A DNA stretch of 17,029 bases from an uncultured Bacilli bacterium (GTDB lineage Bacteria > Bacillota_I > Bacilli_A > RF39 > UBA660). A model generated the notes under the pieces. The model worked only from the letters and a program-made list of their open reading frames with translations. It did no database searches and was not told the DNA's origin. The DNA is taken from contig CANQHY010000016.1 in assembly GCA_947623975.1 (NCBI GenBank), positions 1 through 17,029 on the forward strand, written 5' to 3'. A program made the position numbers and the translations under genes. Shown here one piece after another: positions 1 through 7,242 of the stretch (positions are counted from its first letter, which is position 1; each line of letters opens with the position of its first letter).

Positions 1-592
1 CTCTAGCTATAATGTCGAAGAATACGGAATTGCCCTTGCCGAAGCTCATGGAGCAGGTCTTACATTAGATGAATTTGATAAAAAAATCGCTTCCGTCGAC
101 AGAATGAGCGAAGAAGAAAGAAAGAATCTTATTGACAATTGCCAATATTCGCCTTCATATATGTGGAATGTAAACGGATGGCTTGCTCAAAAATTAGGCC
201 TTACTGTTATAAGTCAAACTCAAAAATGCGTACCACAAACATGCGAAAGTGATCTAGACTCTTCGACACTCGGTATGAAAATTCCTAAAGGGAATGCTAC
301 AGGTATGAGTGCTGTTGTCACAACTTTGACAAAAGAAGGAATAACTATCGAATCTGAATGTATCGGTAAAGTATATTCAAAAGATGATTTTGATAAAAAC
401 GAATGGACAATCTATGGTGAACCAGATACCACAATCGTCGTAAATAGACCAGCAACAGTTGAGCTTACTTGTGCAACAGTAGTCAATAGAATTCCTGACG
501 TAATTAATGCTGAAGCAGGTTTTGTAACTACTGATAAAATGGCTGAGCCAACATTTAAAAATTTACCACTAAACAAATACGTATTAAAATAA
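1..592 (+). CDS. C-terminal part of a DapB-like / 2,4-diaminopentanoate dehydrogenase-like NAD(P) oxidoreductase (5' truncated by window edge)
   Basis: The reading frame is open from base 2 with no stop before TAA at 590-592, so the ATG at 104 is an internal methionine and the gene starts outside the window. The visible ~196 residues resemble the C-terminal domain of the dihydrodipicolinate-reductase-like 2,4-diaminopentanoate dehydrogenase family. They contain a GAGLTLDEF segment, a conserved-looking W(T)IYGEPDT turn, and the near-terminal string NRIPDVINAEAGFVTTDKM; this family typically has N-x-IP-x-V-x-x-A-x-G-(F/L)-x-T there. The Rossmann NAD(P)-binding half would lie upstream. In that family the enzyme acts on a diamino acid from ornithine breakdown, but many relatives have unknown substrates, so the substrate is not assigned. 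It converges on the DUF421 gene and shares a hairpin with it. Confidence 0.55.
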   Translation, partial: SSYNVEEYGIALAEAHGAGLTLDEFDKKIASVDRMSEEERKNLIDNCQYSPSYMWNVNGWLAQKLGLTVISQTQKCVPQTCESDLDSSTLGMKIPKGNATGMSAVVTTLTKEGITIESECIGKVYSKDDFDKNEWTIYGEPDTTIVVNRPATVELTCATVVNRIPDVINAEAGFVTTDKMAEPTFKNLPLNKYVLK

Positions 593-595
593 AAA

Positions 596-615
596 AAAAC
601 TTGGAGACGAGTTTT
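596..615. terminator. Bidirectional hairpin between convergent genes
   Basis: Arms AAAACTTG (596-603) and CGAGTTTT (608-615) form an 8-bp stem with one G-U pair and a GAGA (GNRA-type) tetraloop. It begins 4 nt after the stop of the + strand gene and overlaps the stop codon of the - strand DUF421 gene. The A-run before the stem supplies a U-tract for the minus strand, and TTTTATT follows on the plus strand. Confidence 0.6.
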
Positions 616-1321
616 ATTCTAAGCAATCAGGATGTTCTCTTTGAACATCTTTTTCATATATTATAAGTTGCTCATCAGTATTACAGGTTACTAAAAGTAA
701 TTTACTAACATCATCATATCCCATTTTTTTAAGTCTAGTAATTAGCCATTTTTTGTCTTTATTAAAATACTTTAAATTATTCTCCATTATAGAGCCATCT
801 AATACAACATTTGCCGTGAGTCCTTTGTAAGCGGGTTTCATTTTCATATCATTTGGTGTAAGAGGTTTATATTTGCTTTTAGGAAGAAAACTTACTTTAC
901 CATTTACTTCCATAATTGCATATTCTATTTCCGATATTTCAAAATAACCATTTACCCTAGCTTCTTCTAGCAGGTCATTAACATCAAATTTAACTTTCTT
1001 TAGACCCGATTCAATTATTTTCCCGTTTTCAATTAGAACGATGGGTACGCCACCTATTAATCTTCTTATGATAATACTTTTTTCAGTAAGATAGGCAATT
1101 AAAAGAGCAATCAAAGCATAAATCGCCATAGCTATTATACCATCTATAAAGACTACCTCTTTATTTACAGACATTTCAGCTACAACATTTCCTATGGAAA
1201 TTCCTATTACATAATCGAATAGATTTAACTGAGAAATCTGTTTTTTACCTAACATTTTAGTTAAAACATAAAGAACTACTATTGACCCTGCTGATTTTAA
1301 TATTAAATTAAATAAGTCCAT
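614..1321 (-). CDS. DUF421 / YetF-family membrane protein
   Basis: This 235-residue protein has the YetF/DUF421 layout. Three N-terminal hydrophobic segments (about residues 8-24, 33-50 and 57-80) include the family-typical KMLGKKQISQLNLFDYVIGI and SIGNVVAEM strings. A soluble alpha/beta domain follows, starting around VPIVLIENGKII and including the LLEEARVNGYFEISEIEYAIMEVNG-like stretch typical of the family. Bacillus members of this family occur in the spore or cell membrane, and the biochemical role of most is unclear. The ATG is preceded by GGTGAT with a 3-nt gap, the same unusual Shine-Dalgarno seen before fhs. It lies 32 bp downstream of fhs on the same strand with no obvious terminator between, so co-transcription is likely. 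No link to formate metabolism is known for this family. Confidence 0.9.
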   Translation of the reverse strand: MDLFNLILKSAGSIVVLYVLTKMLGKKQISQLNLFDYVIGISIGNVVAEMSVNKEVVFIDGIIAMAIYALIALLIAYLTEKSIIIRRLIGGVPIVLIENGKIIESGLKKVKFDVNDLLEEARVNGYFEISEIEYAIMEVNGKVSFLPKSKYKPLTPNDMKMKPAYKGLTANVVLDGSIMENNLKYFNKDKKWLITRLKKMGYDDVSKLLLVTCNTDEQLIIYEKDVQREHPDCLE

Positions 1322-1353
1322 AATATCACCAATAATATTATGGACTATTATTT

Positions 1354-3000
1354 CTAAAATAAACCTGTTATATTTTCGTTATCATCTAAATCAATTATTT
1401 CATAATTAGGCTTTTTAGGAAGACCAGGCATTGTCAATATCTTACCCAAGAATACCGTTATAAAACCAGCACCAGAATGTAATTCAACATCACGAACAAG
1501 AACATCAAAATCTTTAGGATATCCTAATTTATTAGGATCATCACTTATCGAATACTGCGTCTTAGCAATACAGATAGGTAATTCATTTTCTTCTATACGA
1601 TTTATATATTCAATACTTTTCAAAGCTTTATCACTATAATTAATTTCTTTAGCGTGATATATTTCTTTACATACCTTATTTATTTTTTCTGTGATAGGCA
1701 AATGTTCATCATATAACATATTAAAATCATTTTCCCTATTGCACATTTCTCTTACTTTATCAGCAAGAGCTAAAGCTCCAATACCACCTTTTATATAAGT
1801 TTCACTAATCGAAAACTGTACTAATTTTTCATTGCAGAAATTTTTTATTACCTCTATTTCCTTATTGGTATCATTTTCAAACTTATTTAGGCACACTATC
1901 AAATGAGACGTAAATTTACGCATATTATCGATGTGAACATCTAAATTATCTAAACCGCGTTTTAAATATTCCATATTTTCGGAATTTATCTCTTCTTTAG
2001 AAGCTCCACCATTATGTTTAAGAGCCCTTATGGTTACAGTTAAGACAATACAATCGGGTTTTAAGCCAGCCTTTCTACATTTTATATCCATAAATTTTTC
2101 TGCACCTAAGTCAGATCCAAATCCTGCTTCTGTAACTACATAATCAGCAAGTTTCATAGCAAGGTTAGTAGCCACAATCGAATTACAGCCATGGGCAATG
2201 TTAGCAAAAGGTCCGCCATGAATTATTACCGGATTGTTTTCGAGTGTTTGAACTAAATTAGGCTCAAAAGCATCTTTAAGTAAAGCTACTAGTGATCCTT
2301 CGATTTTTAAATCTCTAGTATAAACTGGATTTCCATCAACATCCTTACCAATAATAATATTTCCTAAATTAGTTTTTAGTTCTTTTAAATCTTTGGATAG
2401 GCAGAAAACATTCATAACTTCACTAGCTGCTGTTATATCAAAACCAGTATGACGACTAAAATCAGTATCACTTTCTGTTATCACATTTCTTAAAGCTCTA
2501 TCGTTTACATCCAAGCATCTTCTAAAAGTAATAGAAGATGGATCTATTTTTAATGAATTACCTTGGTATATATGGTTATCGATTGCTGCCGAAATTAAGT
2601 TATTACAACTGGTTATTGCATGTAAGTCACCTGTAAAATGTAAATTAATATCTTCCATTGGTACAACCTGACTGTACCCTCCTCCAGTTGCCCCTCCCTT
2701 TAAACCGAATACAGGTCCTAAAGAAGGTTCTCTTAACACACCTACAGCGTTTTCATCAATATGTCGCAATGCATCGACTAATCCGATTGTAACAGTTGTT
2801 TTTCCCTCACCATAAGGAGTAGGATTAATAGCAGTTACAAGTATTAGCTTTCCCTTATTTCCTTGCATTATATCATTAAATTTTATTTTTGCTTTATATT
2901 TTCCATAAGTAGTAAGCAAATCTTCATCGATATTTAACATTTTTGCAACTTCTACGATATTCTTTTTTACACACAAATTAGAAATTTCTATATCTTCCAT
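1354..3000 (-). CDS. fhs: Formate--tetrahydrofolate ligase
   Basis: This enzyme makes 10-formyl-THF from formate, THF and ATP, feeding purine synthesis, formyl-Met and one-carbon pools. The 548-residue protein has the usual length (~550-560). It shows the P-loop-like NPTPYGEGKTT (about residues 60-69), the family string GLKGGATGGGYSQVVPMEDINLHFTGD, then RRCLDVNDRALR, FDITAASEVM, the HGGPFANIAHGCNS block and the C-terminal LPKKPNYEIIDLD. I place the start at ATG 3000, not the GTG at 3015. GGTGAT sits 3 nt upstream of the ATG, and the -10 box of its own promoter (3016-3021) abuts the GTG, which would therefore lie at or upstream of the transcript start. It is divergent from a PflX-like radical SAM gene and followed by DUF421. 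Confidence 0.97.
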   Translation of the reverse strand: MEDIEISNLCVKKNIVEVAKMLNIDEDLLTTYGKYKAKIKFNDIMQGNKGKLILVTAINPTPYGEGKTTVTIGLVDALRHIDENAVGVLREPSLGPVFGLKGGATGGGYSQVVPMEDINLHFTGDLHAITSCNNLISAAIDNHIYQGNSLKIDPSSITFRRCLDVNDRALRNVITESDTDFSRHTGFDITAASEVMNVFCLSKDLKELKTNLGNIIIGKDVDGNPVYTRDLKIEGSLVALLKDAFEPNLVQTLENNPVIIHGGPFANIAHGCNSIVATNLAMKLADYVVTEAGFGSDLGAEKFMDIKCRKAGLKPDCIVLTVTIRALKHNGGASKEEINSENMEYLKRGLDNLDVHIDNMRKFTSHLIVCLNKFENDTNKEIEVIKNFCNEKLVQFSISETYIKGGIGALALADKVREMCNRENDFNMLYDEHLPITEKINKVCKEIYHAKEINYSDKALKSIEYINRIEENELPICIAKTQYSISDDPNKLGYPKDFDVLVRDVELHSGAGFITVFLGKILTMPGLPKKPNYEIIDLDDNENITGLF

Positions 3001-3015
3001 ATTATCACCAATCAC

Positions 3016-3044
3016 ATTATACTATATTCAAATAATTATTTAAA
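3016..3044 (-). promoter_or_regulatory. Promoter of fhs
   Basis: On the minus strand there is TTTAAA (3039-3044, 4/6 to the -35 consensus), a 17-bp spacer, and a perfect TATAAT (3016-3021). Transcription would start about 7 nt on, near 3010, giving a leader of roughly 10 nt that carries the GGTGAT ribosome-binding site. It faces the + strand promoter of the neighbouring gene. Confidence 0.6.
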
Positions 3045-3050
3045 GTAATA

Positions 3051-3059
3051 TGTTATAAT
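3051..3059 (+). promoter_or_regulatory. Extended -10 promoter of the PflX-like gene
   Basis: TGT-TATAAT (3051-3059) is a perfect extended -10 element 20 bp upstream of the ATG at 3080. No good -35 is visible at 16-18 bp. GGATGTGA (3068-3075) is the likely ribosome-binding site. Confidence 0.5.
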
Positions 3060-3079
3060 GATTCAATGGATGTGATTTT

Positions 3080-3973
3080 ATGAAAGATTTTAACAATTGT
3101 AATATTTGCCCTAGGAAATGTGGCGTTAATAGAAATAAAGGTGAATTAGGTTTTTGTAAAGCAAAAAATAAATTAAAAATTGCGAGATATTCTCTTCATT
3201 ACTGGGAAGAACCTGTTATATGTGGTGAAAAAGGTTCTGGGACAATATTCTTTTCTAACTGTAATTTAAAGTGTATATATTGTCAGAATTATGATATTTC
3301 AACTTTTAATTTTGGAAAAGAAATTTCCATAAAAAAATTTGTAGACATTTGTATAGATTTACAAAATCAAGGAGCTGTAAATATAAATTTAGTAACACCA
3401 ACACACTTTATTCCACTTATAAAAAAGGGATTAATAATGGCAAAAAAGAAAGGGCTTACTATTCCCATAGTATACAATACTAGTTCTTATGAAAATGTTG
3501 ATTCATTAAAAAGCTTAGATGGTCTAATCGACATCTATTTACCAGATTTTAAATATTTTGATAAAAAATTAGCTCAAAAATTCTCCTGTGCTGAAAATTA
3601 CCCAAATATATGTATGGATGCTATTAAGGAAATGTACAGACAAGTTGGAAAACCTAAATTTGAGGGCAACTATCTTGTAAAAGGTGTAATTGTAAGACAC
3701 TTATTACTGCCAGGATGCAGTAATGACTCTAAAAAAATATTATCCTATTTATATAAAGAATATAAAGATGATATTTATATTAGCATAATGAATCAATATA
3801 CCCCAATAAGAAAACTTAAATATAAAGAATTAAATAAAAAAGTCGATGATGATGAATACGATTCTCTAGTAAATTATGCAGTTGACTTAGGCATAACTAA
3901 TGCCTTTATCCAAGAAGGTGAAACACAAAGCGAAAGTTTTATACCTGATTTTAGTCAATACAAAGATATATAA
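3080..3973 (+). CDS. PflX-like radical SAM protein (COG1313, putative pyruvate formate-lyase activating enzyme family)
   Basis: The radical-SAM cluster motif CxxxCxxC is at C61-C65-C68 (SNCNLKCIYCQNYDIS), where three cysteines hold the [4Fe-4S] cluster that cleaves S-adenosylmethionine. A separate N-terminal cysteine set (C7, C10, C14, C26: CNICPRKCGVN...GFC) is typical of the PflX branch and may bind a second metal or cluster. ARYSLHYWEEPVICG and the GSGTIFFSNC lead-in also match this branch. The 297-residue length is normal. The true substrate of PflX proteins is uncertain, and the PFL-activase label is by similarity only. It is divergent from fhs (79 bp apart), so both could concern formate or one-carbon flux; that is inference. 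The short ATG at 3066 opens a frame of only five codons before TGA. Confidence 0.88.
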   Translation: MKDFNNCNICPRKCGVNRNKGELGFCKAKNKLKIARYSLHYWEEPVICGEKGSGTIFFSNCNLKCIYCQNYDISTFNFGKEISIKKFVDICIDLQNQGAVNINLVTPTHFIPLIKKGLIMAKKKGLTIPIVYNTSSYENVDSLKSLDGLIDIYLPDFKYFDKKLAQKFSCAENYPNICMDAIKEMYRQVGKPKFEGNYLVKGVIVRHLLLPGCSNDSKKILSYLYKEYKDDIYISIMNQYTPIRKLKYKELNKKVDDDEYDSLVNYAVDLGITNAFIQEGETQSESFIPDFSQYKDI

Positions 3974-3974
3974 A

Positions 3975-4003
3975 AAGAAATTACTAATTATCTGTAATTT
4001 CTT
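3975..4003. terminator. Bidirectional terminator between PflX-like and PP2C genes
   Basis: Perfect 10-bp arms AAGAAATTAC (3975-3984) and GTAATTTCTT (3994-4003) enclose a 9-nt loop. The stem starts just after the + strand stop codon, and the - strand stop codon lies inside the loop. U-rich sequence follows on both strands, so it can end both convergent transcripts. Confidence 0.75.
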
Positions 4004-5385
4004 CTTCTAATTTTTCTTGTATAAACAGCTGCAGTTTCATTATCTCTTCCACCAAATAAATTGTCATAATAGCTTTCTTTATCAAAATTATTTTTCCTAG
4101 AAGAAACTCCGACATCTGCTTCTTCAACTAATTCTTTTGCTATTTTATCCCTTGGTGTTCTAGTTGATATTTCTCTTATTTTATCATCAGACAAATAACC
4201 AGAGATACCATCACTTACAAGTATTAGTGAATCATAGCCATCATTTCTCAAAATACAGGTATCAAAACATAATTTTCTTTCATCCATACCTAAATATTGT
4301 GTCAAATATTGTGCTTCAACATGAAATTTCATATCATCCTTTGTAATTTTGCCCTTTTCATAATAATCTTGTACTACCGAATCATCACGTGTTACTTGTA
4401 TTAAATCGTCTCCTCTTGTTACATAAGCTCTCGAATTACCTGATGATTTAACAAGGGTCTCATCTCGTCCTACTATACCACATAAGAAAGTAGTTGCTCT
4501 GCCATCACGCTCATCAAGTAATTCACTATTAATATCTGTCAACAAAGAGTCTAATTTATAAGATAATCTATCTAAATCAGTATAATAGACAGGGCTTAAT
4601 TTTTTAAACCATGACATCACCCTTTTAGCAGTATAGTTACTAGCTTTTCCGCCTTTTTTTTGTCCAACCGCTCCATCTGCAACCATTAATAATTTAAATT
4701 TTTTGTTAGTTGGATGTTCAATTAATAACACAGAATCATCTTTCTTAATTTTTCCATCACCTATCATCGTTTTTGCAAATAACGAATTACCAACTTTGTA
4801 TTCATTTTCCTTCTTTTTTAATTGAAATCCTGTTAAAATATCAAATTGACATTTAGTTATGGTATTTTTAAATATTCGAATATTTCTTTTCTTTTTTGAA
4901 GATTCCTTTTCCGTTAGTTTTCTTAAGTATTTTTCTATATAACTAGATTGAACATTATCAACAGTCTCAATTTCCTGTAATGACATTTTATCATATCTTA
5001 AATCAGCAAATATTTGGCAAAGATCATCTAATACATTTTTATTTTTTAACAGATAATCAACTACCTCATTACCTTTAATATCTTTTATATTTAGTGAATG
5101 GAAAAAATCTGTACACTTTTTACAATAGTTAGAATATTTATTACCATAAAAAGTTCCTGAAAATCTAATAACAAATTTTATTATTTCCTCTATAACTTGT
5201 TCTTTTGTAAGTGTACTAGAAACGTCTCGGGCATAATCTCTTGCCGTAATATAATTTGTAAAATCATCTAAATTAGCCATAGCTCTTATTACATCACTAG
5301 AACTAAAATTATCATGATACTTAATTGTTTTTTCAACAACATAATCTATTTTTTCTAAATTGGACAGCCCCAATTCGTCACTCAT
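3988..5385 (-). CDS. PP2C-type (PPM) serine/threonine phosphatase with an extra N-terminal region
   Basis: The C-terminal ~270 residues carry the metal-dependent PPM/PP2C motifs. KKDDSVLLIE (about 214-223) is a candidate first metal Asp region. MVADGAVGQKKGGKAS (234-249) has the DG metal pair. ATTFLCGIV and GNSRAYVTRGDDL (316-328) replace the usual GDSR. LVSDGISGYLSDD (389-401) supplies the third Asp, and GRDNETAAVY (446-455) the terminal DN. Canonical PP2Cs such as Stp/PrpC are about 250 residues; this protein has about 190 additional, mostly helical N-terminal residues, a basic linker (KKKRNIR near 164-170) and no recognised domain. No Ser/Thr kinase is adjacent. The start is set by AGGAGG at 5397-5402, which lies inside the last codons of dxs; the two genes are 4 bp apart and surely co-transcribed. 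Confidence 0.85.
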   Translation of the reverse strand: MSDELGLSNLEKIDYVVEKTIKYHDNFSSSDVIRAMANLDDFTNYITARDYARDVSSTLTKEQVIEEIIKFVIRFSGTFYGNKYSNYCKKCTDFFHSLNIKDIKGNEVVDYLLKNKNVLDDLCQIFADLRYDKMSLQEIETVDNVQSSYIEKYLRKLTEKESSKKKRNIRIFKNTITKCQFDILTGFQLKKKENEYKVGNSLFAKTMIGDGKIKKDDSVLLIEHPTNKKFKLLMVADGAVGQKKGGKASNYTAKRVMSWFKKLSPVYYTDLDRLSYKLDSLLTDINSELLDERDGRATTFLCGIVGRDETLVKSSGNSRAYVTRGDDLIQVTRDDSVVQDYYEKGKITKDDMKFHVEAQYLTQYLGMDERKLCFDTCILRNDGYDSLILVSDGISGYLSDDKIREISTRTPRDKIAKELVEEADVGVSSRKNNFDKESYYDNLFGGRDNETAAVYTRKIRRRNYR

Positions 5386-5389
5386 ATTT

Positions 5390-7231
5390 TTATTTCCTCC
5401 TAAGTATTTCTACATTTTTTTTAATTTCTTCAACAGTTAATTTTTCTTGTTCAAATAATTCATTAACACTTCCCTGTTCAACAAATTTATCATTAAACCC
5501 CATAGATTTTATGGTACCTTCAAAGTTTATACTATTAAGTTTTCCCTGAATTAATGATCCCATTCCACCATTTATGGTATTATCCTCAATGGTGAGAATG
5601 TTATAATCATTGTCACGCAACCATTTAAGCAACTCTTCATCTACCGGTTTTATAAATATAGCATTTATTATCATTAAATTCAAGTTATATTTATAATTTG
5701 TCATAATAGCTTTTTCGACCATTTTCCCACAAGCAATTATAGCAACATCCTTACCATTGCTAATAATCTCCCATTTTCCTAATGTTATTTTATCAATAGC
5801 AGAAAGATTCATTTCGTCTTTTCCTTTAGGGTACCTTATAGCTATTGGAAAGTCTTGATCAATAGACCAGGATAAAATTTTTTTAATTTCTTTAGTCGTT
5901 TTAGGAGCCATTATTACTAAGTTTGGAATTAATGATAAATAAGATAAATCAAAAATTCCTTGATGAGTTGGCCCATCATTTCCAACAAGACCTGCTCTAT
6001 CAAGAGCAAAAATTACATGTAGCTTTTGCATACATACATCATGAATTATTTGATCAAAACCTCGTTGCAAAAAAGTCGAATAAACAGCAAATACCGGAAT
6101 CAATTTTTCATTTGCTAAACCCGCTGCAAAAGTTACAGCATGTTCTTCTGCAATTCCTACATCGAAGCTTCTGTTTGGAAATCTAGCAAAAAAATCCTCT
6201 AAACCTACACCATTTTTCATAGCAGCTGTAATGGCTACTACTCTATTATTTTTTTTAGCTATTTCTACCATTGCCTTGCCAAATTCATAAGAATACGTTT
6301 TCTTCTCGTTAATTTCAACTCCTTTTGCCTTATCAAAAGGAGCAACAGCATGATATATATCTGGATTTTCCAAAGCTTTTTGATAGCCTTTTCCCTTTTT
6401 AGTTACAACATGTACAATAACAGGTTTATCAGTATTTTTAACTCTATTAAAAACTTTAGTCATAAGAGCAATGTCATGTCCATCAAGAGGCCCAATATAA
6501 GTTAATCCCATAGCTTCAAAATACTTTGATGGTACTAAAAAGGCTCTAAAGCCATCTTTTACGCGTGACAAAATTTTTATTGATGCATTACCTATCTTCG
6601 TTCCATCTAAGCTATGTTTAATTTTATTTTTTACTTTCAAATACTTTTCGTTTATACTTATTTTACTTAAATAACTAGAAATACCTCCAACATTACTCGA
6701 TATACTCATACCATTGTCATTTAATACTATTAGCATTTTAGTTTTATTGTAACCTAAATCGTTTATAGCTTCCAAACTCATACCATTACTTATTGATCCG
6801 TCACCAATTAAGGCAATAACATTGAAATCTTCCTTTTTAATATCTCTTGCTCTAGCTATCCCGAGGCATGCTGAAATCGAAGTACTACTGTGCCCTGTTT
6901 CAAAAAAATCATACTTACTTTCTTCTCGCGATGGAAATCCCCTTAATCCTTTATATTTTCTAAGATTATCAAAATCGTCTTTTCTTCCCGTTAATATTTT
7001 ATAAACATAACTCTGATGTCCAACATCAAAAACAATCTTATCTTTATCAAAATTAAAGCTGGAAAAAAGAGCTATTGTTAGCTCTACTACACCCAAATTA
7101 GAAGCTAGATGACCACCAGTTAGTGAGACTTTATCAATTAGAAATTCTCTTATCTCGTCTGCTAATTGTTTCTTTTCTTTAAGTGTTAATTTTTTTATAT
7201 CTTCTGGATTATTTATTTTATCTAAAACCAT
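5390..7231 (-). CDS. dxs: 1-deoxy-D-xylulose-5-phosphate synthase
   Basis: This thiamine-diphosphate enzyme condenses pyruvate and glyceraldehyde-3-phosphate, the first step of the MEP isoprenoid pathway. The 613-residue length is normal. N-terminal TGGHLASNLGVVELTIAL has the catalytic-site His (residue 41). FDVGHQSYVYKILTGR (68-83) is characteristic. The ThDP motif runs from GDG (143-145) to NDN (171-173). The central pyrimidine-binding region shows VGIAEEHAVTFAAGLA, DRAGLVGNDGPTHQGIFDLSYL and PIAIRYPKG. AGAGGAATTT directly precedes the ATG. It lies 11 bp downstream of the LTA-synthase-like gene and 4 bp upstream of the phosphatase, an unusual setting because dxs often sits with ispA, xseB or tlyA. 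Confidence 0.97.
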   Translation of the reverse strand: MVLDKINNPEDIKKLTLKEKKQLADEIREFLIDKVSLTGGHLASNLGVVELTIALFSSFNFDKDKIVFDVGHQSYVYKILTGRKDDFDNLRKYKGLRGFPSREESKYDFFETGHSSTSISACLGIARARDIKKEDFNVIALIGDGSISNGMSLEAINDLGYNKTKMLIVLNDNGMSISSNVGGISSYLSKISINEKYLKVKNKIKHSLDGTKIGNASIKILSRVKDGFRAFLVPSKYFEAMGLTYIGPLDGHDIALMTKVFNRVKNTDKPVIVHVVTKKGKGYQKALENPDIYHAVAPFDKAKGVEINEKKTYSYEFGKAMVEIAKKNNRVVAITAAMKNGVGLEDFFARFPNRSFDVGIAEEHAVTFAAGLANEKLIPVFAVYSTFLQRGFDQIIHDVCMQKLHVIFALDRAGLVGNDGPTHQGIFDLSYLSLIPNLVIMAPKTTKEIKKILSWSIDQDFPIAIRYPKGKDEMNLSAIDKITLGKWEIISNGKDVAIIACGKMVEKAIMTNYKYNLNLMIINAIFIKPVDEELLKWLRDNDYNILTIEDNTINGGMGSLIQGKLNSINFEGTIKSMGFNDKFVEQGSVNELFEQEKLTVEEIKKNVEILRRK

Positions 7232-7242
7232 AAATTCCTCTA

